A stretch of DNA of 64,000 bases from an uncultured Flavobacteriaceae bacterium (GTDB taxonomy: Bacteria; Bacteroidota; Bacteroidia; Flavobacteriales; Flavobacteriaceae): assembly GCA_947503105.1 (NCBI GenBank), contig CANNCM010000002.1, forward strand, positions 329,546 through 393,545. The letters are read 5' to 3'. Positions within the stretch are counted from its first letter, which is position 1. Each line of letters opens with the position of its first letter. The notes under the pieces are model-generated. The model did no database searches and had not been told where the DNA came from. It saw only the letters and a program-made list of their open reading frames with translations. Both the position numbers and the translations under genes were made by a program. Of this stretch, positions 45,588-55,508 are shown one piece after another.

Positions 45588-46151
45588 ATGTTCAACAAAA
45601 ATTTTAAAATCGTTCTTTTTACTTTGGCAATTGCCTATGCTATCTATCAATTTACAGAATCGTATATTGGAAATGGTATTATGTTTATTTTTATTGGTTT
45701 GATTTTTTTGTTTCTTTATTTTAAAAATGAGTTGATTTTATTGGCGTTTTTAAAACTTAGAAAACAAGATTTTGAAGGGACAGAGCGTTGGTTGAATAAA
45801 ATTAAAAATCCAAAAACAGCATTGACCCAAAAACAACAGGGATATTATAATTTTTTGAAAGGAATTATGGTTTCTCAAACCAATATGACTGCCGCAGAAA
45901 AATTCTTTAAAAATGCTGTGAGTTTGGGACTTTCCATGGATCATGATATGGCTATGGCAAAGTTAAATTTAGCAGGAATTGCATTTACAAAACGTCGCAA
46001 ACAAGAAGCACAACGGTTGTTGAAAGAAGCACAAACACTCGACAAAAGAGATATGCTTTCGGAACAAATCCGAATGATGAAACAACAAATGAAAAAAGCG
46101 TCTATTCCAAATCAACATTATGGACAAACGCGCGGCGGAAGACGACGCTAA
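45588..46151 (+). CDS. hypothetical membrane protein with tetratricopeptide-like C-terminus
   Basis: Two N-terminal TM segments followed by helical repeats (AEKFFKNAVSLGLSMDHDMAMAKLNLAGIAFTKRRKQEAQRLLKEAQTLD). Confidence 0.7.
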   Translation: MFNKNFKIVLFTLAIAYAIYQFTESYIGNGIMFIFIGLIFLFLYFKNELILLAFLKLRKQDFEGTERWLNKIKNPKTALTQKQQGYYNFLKGIMVSQTNMTAAEKFFKNAVSLGLSMDHDMAMAKLNLAGIAFTKRRKQEAQRLLKEAQTLDKRDMLSEQIRMMKQQMKKASIPNQHYGQTRGGRRR

Positions 46152-46160
46152 GTTTTCTAG

Positions 46161-47087
46161 CTAATTTCGACTGTAATAGTTCGGATCTGGAAGCTCAATT
46201 TTGTATTTTTTCCTTGATTTGTTATTCAAAAACTCTTCCCTAAGCCAAGGATTGTGTCGTTTTAGTTGTTTATAATTGATGCCAAAATCTTGACTAAATT
46301 GAACAAAATCAGCCACAGCAGTATCAATTTCTATGTCGTAGGTTGGTGCATAATCATACAAATCCTTGTCTTCAAAATTGAATCCATATTTTTTGGGATG
46401 CGACATGATTTCTTTTAAAGCAACAATCCTAAAAAGATAGCGTCCAGTTTCTTCTCCTAAAAGTAAATCGTAATAATCTGAAACCGATTGGCGTTCAAGC
46501 TCAGAAGCAATACGACTCATTCCAGCATTGTATGAGGCCGCTGCAAGCGTCCAAGACCCAAACTTTTCTTTTGCTTTCAATAAATATTGACAAGCCACTT
46601 GTGTAGATAATTTTATATTGTAGCGCTCATCGACATTGCTGTTGATTTCTAATCCATATTCTTTTCCTGTCGATTTCATAATTTGCCAAAATCCCTTGGC
46701 ACCAGCTGGCGAAGTAACCTGTTGTAAACCACTTTCTATTAGTGCCAAATATTTAAAGTCTTCTGGAATTCCATAGGATTTTAAGATTGGTTCTAGTATC
46801 GGGAAAAATTTGTGCGCTCTTTTGAATAATAATAATCCGTTGGATTGCCAATAGGTATTGACAAGCAACTCGCGGTCCATACGTTCTTTGATGTCTGGCA
46901 TACCTAAGGGTAGCGGTTCTTGAGAAAAATCAAGTTGTTCTGGCATAGGTAATGCATACACATTATAATCTTCTATAGCAGTAAATTGAAGGCGTTTTTC
47001 AGTGGTATGCGTCGAAAATGCTAAGGACAAAATGCCTACGGTTGCTAACAAGGCAACACTAACAGTTGGTTTTTTGTAAATGTTCAT
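46161..47087 (-). CDS. lytic transglycosylase (SLT domain, MltD-like)
   Basis: YLALIESGLQQVTSPAGAKGFWQIMKSTGKEYGLEIN...AAASYNAGMSRI; start approximate. Confidence 0.9.
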   Translation of the reverse strand: MNIYKKPTVSVALLATVGILSLAFSTHTTEKRLQFTAIEDYNVYALPMPEQLDFSQEPLPLGMPDIKERMDRELLVNTYWQSNGLLLFKRAHKFFPILEPILKSYGIPEDFKYLALIESGLQQVTSPAGAKGFWQIMKSTGKEYGLEINSNVDERYNIKLSTQVACQYLLKAKEKFGSWTLAAASYNAGMSRIASELERQSVSDYYDLLLGEETGRYLFRIVALKEIMSHPKKYGFNFEDKDLYDYAPTYDIEIDTAVADFVQFSQDFGINYKQLKRHNPWLREEFLNNKSRKKYKIELPDPNYYSRN

Positions 47088-47255
47088 TATTGTGTAGTTT
47101 AGGGATAGCAATTTAATTAAAATTGATAAAACAATAAAATATTTGATGAATTATGAATAGAAATTATGGCTAAAAAGTGTTAAAATTCCACCCAACAAGA
47201 GTTTTTTTTGTAAATTTGCTAAATATATAGACCCCAATAACTAAAACTCACAAAA

Positions 47256-47552
47256 ATGCTTAAGGCTTCAGATCTTATCGACAATACTTTTTTACGTCAA
47301 TATCAATTTAAAATTGGTTCAGAAATGGCTACTATTGAATATGCGCAGCAAGAACGAAAAATTTTCTTGACCAAGCTCAATATTCCTGAATCGATTGAAT
47401 CTGAGGAGTTTACGGAAAATTTTCTAAAAATTGTTTTGGATAACATCAGTGAAAAAAACATAAGTGTTGTTCCTACAAGCCCACCTATTGCGAAGTTTAT
47501 CAAAAGAAACAGACGCTACAAAAAAATGCTTCCTGTAGGGATTAGAATTTAA
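47256..47552 (+). CDS. small GNAT-like (YjdJ/NATD1-type) N-acetyltransferase
   Basis: 98 aa, FLTKLNIPESIESEEFTENFLKIVLDNISEKNISVVPTSPPIAKFIKRNRRYKKML. Confidence 0.6.
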   Translation: MLKASDLIDNTFLRQYQFKIGSEMATIEYAQQERKIFLTKLNIPESIESEEFTENFLKIVLDNISEKNISVVPTSPPIAKFIKRNRRYKKMLPVGIRI

Positions 47553-48883
47553 TACTGAACAACTTCGGAAACAAATTCAAAGCGCACCAACCCGTCTTGA
47601 TCTATTGCCTTTAAATAAACATCGTGTATTGTATTCACTAACTCGGGATTCCAAGGCGCTTTTACTTTTACATAATTTCTTGTAAACCCATGAATATACC
47701 CCTCTTTATTTTCGCTTTCAAACAAAACATTTTGTACCGTTCCTAATTGCGACTCATAAAAAGCACGGCGTTTTTTGACCGAAAGTCCACGTAACATTTT
47801 ACTTCGCTTGGTACGTACTGCTTTTGGCACTTTAGCTTCCATCGTAGCGGCAACAGTATTTGGACGTTCGGAATATGAAAAGACATGCAGATAAGAAACA
47901 TCTAAATGATTTAAAAACTCATAAGTCTCTAGAAATAGTTCATCGGTTTCTCCAGGAAAACCAACAATAACATCCACACCAATACACGCATTGGGCATTT
48001 TTTGTTTTATGCGAGCCACACGATCTACATAAAGTGCCTTCATATAACGCCTACGCATCAACTTGAGTAATTCATTGCTGCCACTTTGTAATGGTATATG
48101 AAAATGTGGCACAAAATTATCACTTTGTGCAACAAAATCTATCGTTTCATCTTTTAATAAATTGGGCTCAATTGAAGAAATTCGAACACGTTCTAAACCT
48201 TCAACTGTATCAAGCGCCTGAACAAGTTCAAAGAAAGTGTGCTCGTGTTTTTTATTGCCAAACTCACCTTTTCCATAATCGCCAATATTGACTCCTGTAA
48301 GAACAATTTCTTTGATCCCTTTTTGAGTAATTTCGCGAGCGTTACTTAAGACATTTTGGAGGGTGTCACTTCGCGAAATACCTCGTGCCAATGGAATTGT
48401 ACAATAGGTACATTTGTAATCACAACCATCTTGAACTTTTAAAAACGCTCGAGTACGATCTCCAAAAGAATAACTGCCCACATAAAAATCGGCATCTTCA
48501 ATTTCACAAGAATGGATAGCTCCAATATCATTTTTGGTCAAATCGTTCAGATAGTCTGTAATTTTAAACTTTTCTGTAGCTCCAAGTACCAAATCAACAC
48601 CATCAACTTCTGCAAGCTGTTTTGGCTGCAACTGAGCATAACAGCCGATAGCAATAACAAATGCTTCTGGATTTACCTTCTGTGATTGCCTAACGATACT
48701 TTTGAAACGCTTGTCTGCATTTTCTGTAACAGAGCATGTATTGATCACATACACATCGGCGGATTCCGAAAAATCGACACGAGTAAAATTCTCATTTTCA
48801 AAATCTCGAGCAATTGTCGAAGTTTCAGAAAAATTTAATTTACACCCAAGCGTATAAAATGCGACTTTTTTTTTGGCGTTCAT
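47549..48883 (-). CDS. mtaB: tRNA t6A37 methylthiotransferase MtaB
   Basis: TLGCKLNFSETSTIARDF, radical-SAM DGCDYKCTYCTIPLARGISRS, TRAM-like C-terminus. Confidence 0.95.
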   Translation of the reverse strand: MNAKKKVAFYTLGCKLNFSETSTIARDFENENFTRVDFSESADVYVINTCSVTENADKRFKSIVRQSQKVNPEAFVIAIGCYAQLQPKQLAEVDGVDLVLGATEKFKITDYLNDLTKNDIGAIHSCEIEDADFYVGSYSFGDRTRAFLKVQDGCDYKCTYCTIPLARGISRSDTLQNVLSNAREITQKGIKEIVLTGVNIGDYGKGEFGNKKHEHTFFELVQALDTVEGLERVRISSIEPNLLKDETIDFVAQSDNFVPHFHIPLQSGSNELLKLMRRRYMKALYVDRVARIKQKMPNACIGVDVIVGFPGETDELFLETYEFLNHLDVSYLHVFSYSERPNTVAATMEAKVPKAVRTKRSKMLRGLSVKKRRAFYESQLGTVQNVLFESENKEGYIHGFTRNYVKVKAPWNPELVNTIHDVYLKAIDQDGLVRFEFVSEVVQY

Positions 48884-48928
48884 TCTTGTACATTTACAAC
48901 GTGAACAAATTTACAACTAACAAGCTGA

Positions 48929-50551
48929 ATGACAAAGTACACCTCTAATTTCTTTATCTTGAAATACGGCTTAGCATTTTTCCTATTGATGAATGTTTTG
49001 GGGTGTAATACGGCTAAAGATGACATAAAAGACACTACTGTTTTTCGTTACAACGAACATAAAAATATTAGTGGATTGGATCCTGCTTTCGCGAAAGATA
49101 ATGCGGATATTTGGGCCATTCATCAACTTTTTAATGGTCTTGTTCAAATGGATTCTGAAATGAAAATCGTAGCATGTATTGCCTCGTCTTGGTCCATTTC
49201 AGACGATGGAAAAATTTATACTTTTAAGCTTCGAAATGATGTCTTTTTTCATCCCCACACAAACTTTGGAGAAACTAAAACAAGAACCGTGAATGCAAAC
49301 GATTTTGTGTATAGTTTTGATCGGTTGAAAGACCCAAAACTCGCTTCTCCAGGAAGATGGGTGTTGGATGCGGTAAAACGATACAATGCCATTGACTCTC
49401 ATACGTTTCAAATAGAACTGAAACATCCTTTTCCTGCGTTTTTGGGATTACTTACTATGAAGTACTTAAGTGTTGTTCCAAAAGAAATTGTAGTCTTCTA
49501 TGGTTCAAATTTTAGAGCCAACCCCATTGGAACAGGGCCTTTTAAATTTAAACGCTGGTCGGAAAAAAATAAGCTCGTTTTTAGGCGACATACAAACTAC
49601 TTTGAGCGAGATCAAAACGGCAAAGCTCTTCCATATCTAGAAGCTATCGCAATAACTTTTTTACCCAATAAACAAAGTGAATATTTGCAGTTTGTTCAAG
49701 GAAATCTTGATTTTGTGTCTGGACTTGATGCCTCATATAAAGACGATATTCTGACTGCTTCTGGAAAATTAAATCCAAAATACAACGAACAATTTTCGAT
49801 GCTCCGAAGTCCATATTTGAATACCGAATATTTAGGTTTTTTTATGGAATCGAAGACATCAGAAGTGGAGAGTAAATTGATAAGGCAAGCCATAAATTAT
49901 GGTTTTGATAGAAAAAAAATGATGCTTTATCTTCGAAACGGAATTGGTATTCCTGCCCATGGTGGCTTTATTCCAAACGGACTTCCAGGATATGATGAAT
50001 TAGCGGGATATCGTTATGATCCAGAACAAGCAAAAGCCTTGGTTCAAGCGTATAAAACGCGTTCTAAAAATGCATCACCAAGGGTAACCATTTCGACTAA
50101 TGAAAATTATTTAAATTTTTGTGAATTCATTCAACGTGCTTTGTTGGATATCGGACTGGAAGTAAATATTGAAGTTATGCCATCATCGTCTTTAAAAACG
50201 GCCAAAGCTAATGGAAAATTAGACGTTTTTAGAGCCAGTTGGGTAGCAGACTACCCCGATGCTCAAAATTATTTATCCTTATTTTTTAGTGACAACTTTA
50301 CGCCAAACGGTCCAAACTACACCCATTTTAAAAACGCCAAATACGATAGTTTATACCGCAAAGCAATGTCAGAATCTGACGTGAAAAAACGCATCAATTT
50401 ATACAAAAAAATGGATCGTATTGTTCTTGAAGAAGCTCCTGTTGTAGTGCTCTTTTATGATGAAGTTGTGCGTTTTACGCAAAAAAATATAAAAGGATTG
50501 GGCATCAATCCAACGAATTTGTTGGAACTCAAAAACGTGCAAAAAAACTAG
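48929..50551 (+). CDS. ABC transporter substrate-binding protein (SBP_bac_5, peptide type), lipoprotein
   Basis: Lipobox NVLGCN; DDGKIYTFKLRNDVFFHPH, NDFVYSFDRLKDP, RQAINYGFDRKKMM. Confidence 0.92.
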   Translation: MTKYTSNFFILKYGLAFFLLMNVLGCNTAKDDIKDTTVFRYNEHKNISGLDPAFAKDNADIWAIHQLFNGLVQMDSEMKIVACIASSWSISDDGKIYTFKLRNDVFFHPHTNFGETKTRTVNANDFVYSFDRLKDPKLASPGRWVLDAVKRYNAIDSHTFQIELKHPFPAFLGLLTMKYLSVVPKEIVVFYGSNFRANPIGTGPFKFKRWSEKNKLVFRRHTNYFERDQNGKALPYLEAIAITFLPNKQSEYLQFVQGNLDFVSGLDASYKDDILTASGKLNPKYNEQFSMLRSPYLNTEYLGFFMESKTSEVESKLIRQAINYGFDRKKMMLYLRNGIGIPAHGGFIPNGLPGYDELAGYRYDPEQAKALVQAYKTRSKNASPRVTISTNENYLNFCEFIQRALLDIGLEVNIEVMPSSSLKTAKANGKLDVFRASWVADYPDAQNYLSLFFSDNFTPNGPNYTHFKNAKYDSLYRKAMSESDVKKRINLYKKMDRIVLEEAPVVVLFYDEVVRFTQKNIKGLGINPTNLLELKNVQKN

Positions 50552-51723
50552 GCCGTTCTATATGCTTTTGATTGCTCAAAAACTTCAGATAGAATTGCAG
50601 CATCTAACTCTGTAAAAGCGACCCCACGCCTATTCATCACAACGGTTGCAACTTCAAATGCTTTTTTGGTCAAATACGTGCTAAAACCACTGTGACCACC
50701 CCAACTAAAGCTTGGAACAAAATTTCGTGGAAATCCGCTTCCAAAAACGTTAGCACTAACCCCAACTACAGTTCCAGTGTTAAACATCGTATTAATACCA
50801 CATTTGCTATGGTCGCCCATCATAAGACCACAAAATTGCAACCCTGTTTTTGCAAAGTTTTCAGACTCATAATTCCACAAGCGTACTTCTGCGTAGTTGT
50901 TTTTGAGATTAGACGTATTGGTGTCTGCTCCTAAATTACACCACTCCCCTATAACAGAATTGCCCAAAAAACCGTCGTGGGCTTTGTTGCTGTATCCAAA
51001 AAATACAGCATTATTCACCTCGCCACCAACCTTAGAATGTGGACCAATGGTTGTAGGGCCGTAAATTTTTGTACCCATTTTTAAAACAGAATTTTCGCAA
51101 AGTGCAAAAGGGCCACGAACCATACTTCCCTCCATAATTTCTGTGTCTTTTCCAATGTAAATCGGGCCATTTGTGGCATTTAAAACACATAAAGGCAATT
51201 GCGCTCCTTCTTCAATAAAAATTTGAGCTTCATTGAAAGCCACTACTTTTTCCGGTATTGGCTGAGAGGTTCTATTTTTTGTTATCCATTGAAAATCCGC
51301 TGCGATGGCAGTACCATTATGCTGAAAAATGGACCACGAATTTTTTAGTGACAAGGTTGAAGTTGGACAATGAAGAGTTTCAAAAGTATCAAAATCAATT
51401 TTGCTTTGTGTTTCGGTAGCTCTAAAAGCGACAACAACCTCACCATCATAAATCACTTGTTTTGGTTTCAGATTTTGAATCATTTCCACTAAAACTTCAT
51501 TTGGAGTATAAGACGCATTGATGAGTGTATTTTCTTCGAGCTCTACCATTGGAAATTTTGAAACCAAATAATCCTCTGTAATCGTTGTGGTAGTACTGCC
51601 CAAAAACAATTCCCATTTTTCTCTAATGGTCAAAATACCAAAACGGATATCGGCTACAGGCCTGGTATATGTAAATGGTAATAAAGCGTTTCTAAAAGGG
51701 CCGTCAAAAAGGATATAATTCAT
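50548..51723 (-). CDS. GlmU-family putative sugar nucleotidyltransferase with LbH domain
   Basis: Start chosen at MNYILFDGPFRNALLPFTYTRPVADIRFGILTIREKW; hexapeptide-like repeats; left-handed beta-helix C-terminus. Confidence 0.88.
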   Translation of the reverse strand: MNYILFDGPFRNALLPFTYTRPVADIRFGILTIREKWELFLGSTTTTITEDYLVSKFPMVELEENTLINASYTPNEVLVEMIQNLKPKQVIYDGEVVVAFRATETQSKIDFDTFETLHCPTSTLSLKNSWSIFQHNGTAIAADFQWITKNRTSQPIPEKVVAFNEAQIFIEEGAQLPLCVLNATNGPIYIGKDTEIMEGSMVRGPFALCENSVLKMGTKIYGPTTIGPHSKVGGEVNNAVFFGYSNKAHDGFLGNSVIGEWCNLGADTNTSNLKNNYAEVRLWNYESENFAKTGLQFCGLMMGDHSKCGINTMFNTGTVVGVSANVFGSGFPRNFVPSFSWGGHSGFSTYLTKKAFEVATVVMNRRGVAFTELDAAILSEVFEQSKAYRTA

Positions 51724-51742
51724 CTGTAATCTTTTTGTAAAA

Positions 51743-51778
51743 GTAATAAAAAAGCCCTTCAAAATATTGAAGGGCTTA
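51743..51778 (-). terminator. Rho-independent terminator of rpmE2
   Basis: Perfect 11-bp inverted repeat AAGCCCTTCAA-aata-TTGAAGGGCTT with T run on minus strand. Confidence 0.85.
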
Positions 51779-51801
51779 GATTTATAGTACTGAATGCTAT
51801 G

Positions 51802-52053
51802 TTATTTTTTGAACTTAGCGTATTTTGTTTTAAATTTATCAATACGTCCTGCAGTATCCACAAGTTTAGATTTACCTGTGTAATACGGATGAGATGTTCT
51901 TGAAATTTCCATCTTTACTAGGGGATACTCCACACCGTCAACTTCTAATGTTTCATTAGTATCTGCAGTAGATTTTGTTAAAAAAACATCATCGTTGGAC
52001 ATATCTTTAAAAGCCACTAATCTATAATTTTCTGGATGTGTATCTTTTTTCAT
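51802..52053 (-). CDS. rpmE2: 50S ribosomal protein L31 type B
   Basis: [29 protein letters not shown]...[31 protein letters not shown]. Confidence 0.96.
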   Translation of the reverse strand: MKKDTHPENYRLVAFKDMSNDDVFLTKSTADTNETLEVDGVEYPLVKMEISRTSHPYYTGKSKLVDTAGRIDKFKTKYAKFKK

Positions 52054-52087
52054 CTCTTTAGTATTAATTTCGATTTTTTTCGAGTTG

Positions 52088-52117
52088 CAAATTTAAGTAT
52101 TTTTTGTAAATCTACAA
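52088..52117 (-). promoter_or_regulatory. rpmE2 promoter (TTG - 19 nt - TAAATTTG)
   Basis: Bacteroidota -33/-7 elements on minus strand. Confidence 0.65.
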
Positions 52118-52206
52118 TAGATTATATAATTTTTTATTTTGGGTTTTAATTGTAACAAATTATCATAACTTGCATCTAATATTACAAATCAATTAAATTA
52201 TATATT

Positions 52207-52737
52207 ATGGAACCAACCAACAAATCAAATTCAATCAATCTTGGGCTATATCTTGGCGCCACACTGGCCACTATTGTGGTTCTGATTTATGCTGTTAAAC
52301 TTGATCTTATAATAGAAATGTGGTTTAACATAGCTTTACTTACCGTTGTTATCGCTTTTGGTATTGTTGCATCAAAACGAGCCAAAAAAGCCAATGGAGG
52401 ATTTATTTTTTTCAAGGAAGCATTTATTCATTATTTTATTGCTATTGCTGTAGGAACAGCGATTAGTACTGTGATTGGTATTGTTATTTTTAATTTTGTC
52501 GATCCGGAAGCCGCTACACAACTCAATGAACAGATTCTTTTAAAATCAAAACAAATGATGGAAAGATTTGGTATGCCGCAAGAAGCCATGACAACTGCAC
52601 TTGAAGAGGCCAGCAAAAAAGACAACTTTTCTATTGGATCTCAACTACAATCCTATGTGTTTAGCTTGGCATTGTACGCTGTAATTGGTCTTATTGTAGC
52701 ATTAATCATAAAGAAAACGGATACAAGCAAAGCTTAA
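52207..52737 (+). CDS. DUF4199 domain membrane protein
   Basis: AKKANGGFIFFKEAFIHYFIAIAVGTAISTVIGIVIFNFVDPE. Confidence 0.82.
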   Translation: MEPTNKSNSINLGLYLGATLATIVVLIYAVKLDLIIEMWFNIALLTVVIAFGIVASKRAKKANGGFIFFKEAFIHYFIAIAVGTAISTVIGIVIFNFVDPEAATQLNEQILLKSKQMMERFGMPQEAMTTALEEASKKDNFSIGSQLQSYVFSLALYAVIGLIVALIIKKTDTSKA

Positions 52738-52770
52738 TTTCGTTATTTTTGGGGTTTGTAAGTCAACCCT

Positions 52771-53721
52771 ATGGATATTTCTGTCGTTATACCCCTTTTG
52801 GATGAGCAAGACTCATTGGTAGAACTCCACGATTGGATTGCCCAAACCATGCAGTCCAATCGGTTGACTTACGAACTTATTTTTATCGATGATGGCAGTC
52901 GGGATCAGTCTTGGGATATCATCACAAGTTTGAGTCAAAAAAACGCCTCCGTTTTTGGCCTACGATTTTCAAAAAACTTCGGTAAATCTCAAGCGCTACA
53001 CGCTGGTTTCGAAAAAGCAAAAGGCGATGTAGTCATTACTATGGATGCCGATTTGCAAGATAGCCCCGATGAAATCCCAGAACTTTTTTATCTTATTAAG
53101 AACAACCACCACGATATAGTTTCGGGATGGAAAAAAAAGCGCTACGATGCTTTCTTTGCAAAAAATTTACCCTCAAAACTATTCAATTGGGCAGCTCGAA
53201 ATATTTCGGGTTTAAAGCTTCATGATTTCAATTGTGGGCTAAAAGCATACAAAAAAGAAGTTGTAAAAAATATTGAAGTTTATGGAGAAATGCACCGCTA
53301 TATTCCGCTACTGGCTGTAAATGCTGGATTTACGAATATTGTTGAAAAAGTGGTTGTGCATCAAGCAAGAAAATATGGGAAAACAAAATTTGGTATGGAG
53401 CGATTTATAAATGGATTTTTAGATTTAATTACAATTTGGTTTACTTCACGATTTGCCAAACGTCCGATGCATTTTTTTGGATTGCTTGGAGTTTTGATGT
53501 TTGTTGTTGGATTTGGATTTTCTTTCTATTTAGGAATAGAAAAATTGTACTTTAATCCAACTGGACGCCTCATTACGGAACGGCCAGAATTTTTTATTGC
53601 ATTGACAACCATGGTAATTGGAACACAATTTTTTGTTGCAGGGTTTTTGGGTGAAATTATTCTGCAATCTAGAAACAATAAAGAACGTTATCATATTAGC
53701 GATAGAACGAAATCACATTAA
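52771..53721 (+). CDS. glycosyltransferase family 2 (DPM/GtrB-like)
   Basis: SVVIPLLDEQDSLVEL, FIDDGSRDQSWDII, DADLQDSPDEIPEL; two C-terminal TM segments. Confidence 0.92.
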   Translation: MDISVVIPLLDEQDSLVELHDWIAQTMQSNRLTYELIFIDDGSRDQSWDIITSLSQKNASVFGLRFSKNFGKSQALHAGFEKAKGDVVITMDADLQDSPDEIPELFYLIKNNHHDIVSGWKKKRYDAFFAKNLPSKLFNWAARNISGLKLHDFNCGLKAYKKEVVKNIEVYGEMHRYIPLLAVNAGFTNIVEKVVVHQARKYGKTKFGMERFINGFLDLITIWFTSRFAKRPMHFFGLLGVLMFVVGFGFSFYLGIEKLYFNPTGRLITERPEFFIALTTMVIGTQFFVAGFLGEIILQSRNNKERYHISDRTKSH

Positions 53722-53776
53722 AATCAATATTAAATAAAGCAAATATTTACATTTGCAATATATTTCAACGTTAAAA

Positions 53777-55507
53777 ATGACAAAATTAAGCCCTCAGGTA
53801 ATAAAAAACATAGACCATTGGTCTTCCGATTTATTTGACGAAAACACACGATCAGAAATCGAAAACTTGAAAAATAATCCCGAAGAATTAGAAGATCGAT
53901 TTTATAAAAATCTTGATTTTGGAACTGGCGGAATGCGCGGTATGATGGGGGTAGGCACCAATCGTATTAACAAATACACTTTAGGAAGAAATACTCAAGG
54001 TCTTTCTAATTATTTAAAACAAATTTATCCCAATAAAAACCTTAAAGTTGTTATTGCCTACGATTGCAGACACAATAGTAAAACGTTTGCAAAAATTGTA
54101 GCTGATGTCTTTTCGGCCAATGGTATTGAAGTGTTTTTGTTTGAAGATTTGCGTGCAACACCAGAACTTTCTTTTGCTTTGAAACATCTTAACTGTCAGT
54201 GCGGTATTGTGCTAACGGCATCACACAACCCGCCAGAGTATAACGGCTACAAAGTGTATTGGGAAGATGGTGGACAACTTGTACCGCCCCACGACAAAGC
54301 TATTATTTCTATCATTAATAACTTAGACTACAAAGACATCAATTTTTCTGTACAGAATGAGCTTATTCATAGTATTGGAAAAGAAATAGACGATGTATTT
54401 ATCAATGCCGCTGTAAGCAATGGAACGTTAGAAAAGAACAATAATAAGAATAGAGAAAACTTAACGGTTGTTTTTACGTCCTTGCATGGCACCTCCATAA
54501 CAGCTGTTCCAGAAACACTAAAACGAGCGGGCTATACCAACGTCCACATTGTTGAAGAACAAGCCATTCCAAATGGAGATTTTCCAACCGTAAAATCACC
54601 CAATCCAGAAGAACCCGAAGCGTTGGATATGGCTCTGAAATTGGCAGAAAAAGTAAAGGCAGATATCGTTATTGGTACAGATCCCGATTGTGATCGCTTA
54701 GGAATAGCTGTTCGAAATACAGCTGGAAAATTGACACTACTAAATGGAAATCAAACGATGGTGATCATGACCAAGTTTTTATTAGAACAGTGGAAAAATC
54801 AGGGAAAAATAAATGGTAATCAATTTGTAGGATCAACCATAGTATCAACACCAATGTTGCCGAAACTTACAGAACATTTTGGTGTAGCATGCAAAATTGG
54901 TTTGACTGGATTTAAATGGATTGCCAAAATGATAGAAGAATATCCAACCCTAGATTTTGTAGGCGGTGGCGAGGAAAGTTTTGGATTTATGGTTGGAGAT
55001 TTTGTCCGTGACAAAGATGCGGTAACTTCTACCCTTTTGGCTTGTGAAATAGCGGCACTATCCAAAGCCAATGGTGGTTCATTTTTTGAAGAACTCATTG
55101 GCTTATATTCTACGCATGGATTCTATAAAGAACGCTTAATCTCTGTCACCAAAAAAGGGAGAAAAGGCGCCGAGGAGATTCAAAATATAATGGATCAAGC
55201 GCGACGTCATCCACAGCAAACAATACACAATTCCAAAGTCGTTAGAATTGATGATTACCAATCGTCTATCTCCAAAAACACAGCAGAGAACACCTCCTCT
55301 GAGATTAAAATACCAAAGGCAAACGTTCTTATTTTTACAACAGAAGATGGAAGTAAAATTGCTTTGAGACCGAGTGGAACGGAACCTAAAATAAAATTTT
55401 ATATCAGTGTCAATACCCCACTTCATAGCAAAGAAAATTATGACAAGATAAATGATGCTCTAGAACAGAAAATTGACGACATCATAGCATCAATGCAACT
55501 CCTTTAG
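53777..55507 (+). CDS. phospho-sugar mutase (phosphoglucomutase/phosphomannomutase)
   Basis: FGTGGMRGMMGVGTNRIN, LTASHNPPEYNGYKVYWEDGGQL, TDPDCDRLGIA, RPSGTEPKIKFY. Confidence 0.94.
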   Translation: MTKLSPQVIKNIDHWSSDLFDENTRSEIENLKNNPEELEDRFYKNLDFGTGGMRGMMGVGTNRINKYTLGRNTQGLSNYLKQIYPNKNLKVVIAYDCRHNSKTFAKIVADVFSANGIEVFLFEDLRATPELSFALKHLNCQCGIVLTASHNPPEYNGYKVYWEDGGQLVPPHDKAIISIINNLDYKDINFSVQNELIHSIGKEIDDVFINAAVSNGTLEKNNNKNRENLTVVFTSLHGTSITAVPETLKRAGYTNVHIVEEQAIPNGDFPTVKSPNPEEPEALDMALKLAEKVKADIVIGTDPDCDRLGIAVRNTAGKLTLLNGNQTMVIMTKFLLEQWKNQGKINGNQFVGSTIVSTPMLPKLTEHFGVACKIGLTGFKWIAKMIEEYPTLDFVGGGEESFGFMVGDFVRDKDAVTSTLLACEIAALSKANGGSFFEELIGLYSTHGFYKERLISVTKKGRKGAEEIQNIMDQARRHPQQTIHNSKVVRIDDYQSSISKNTAENTSSEIKIPKANVLIFTTEDGSKIALRPSGTEPKIKFYISVNTPLHSKENYDKINDALEQKIDDIIASMQLL

Positions 55508-55508
55508 A

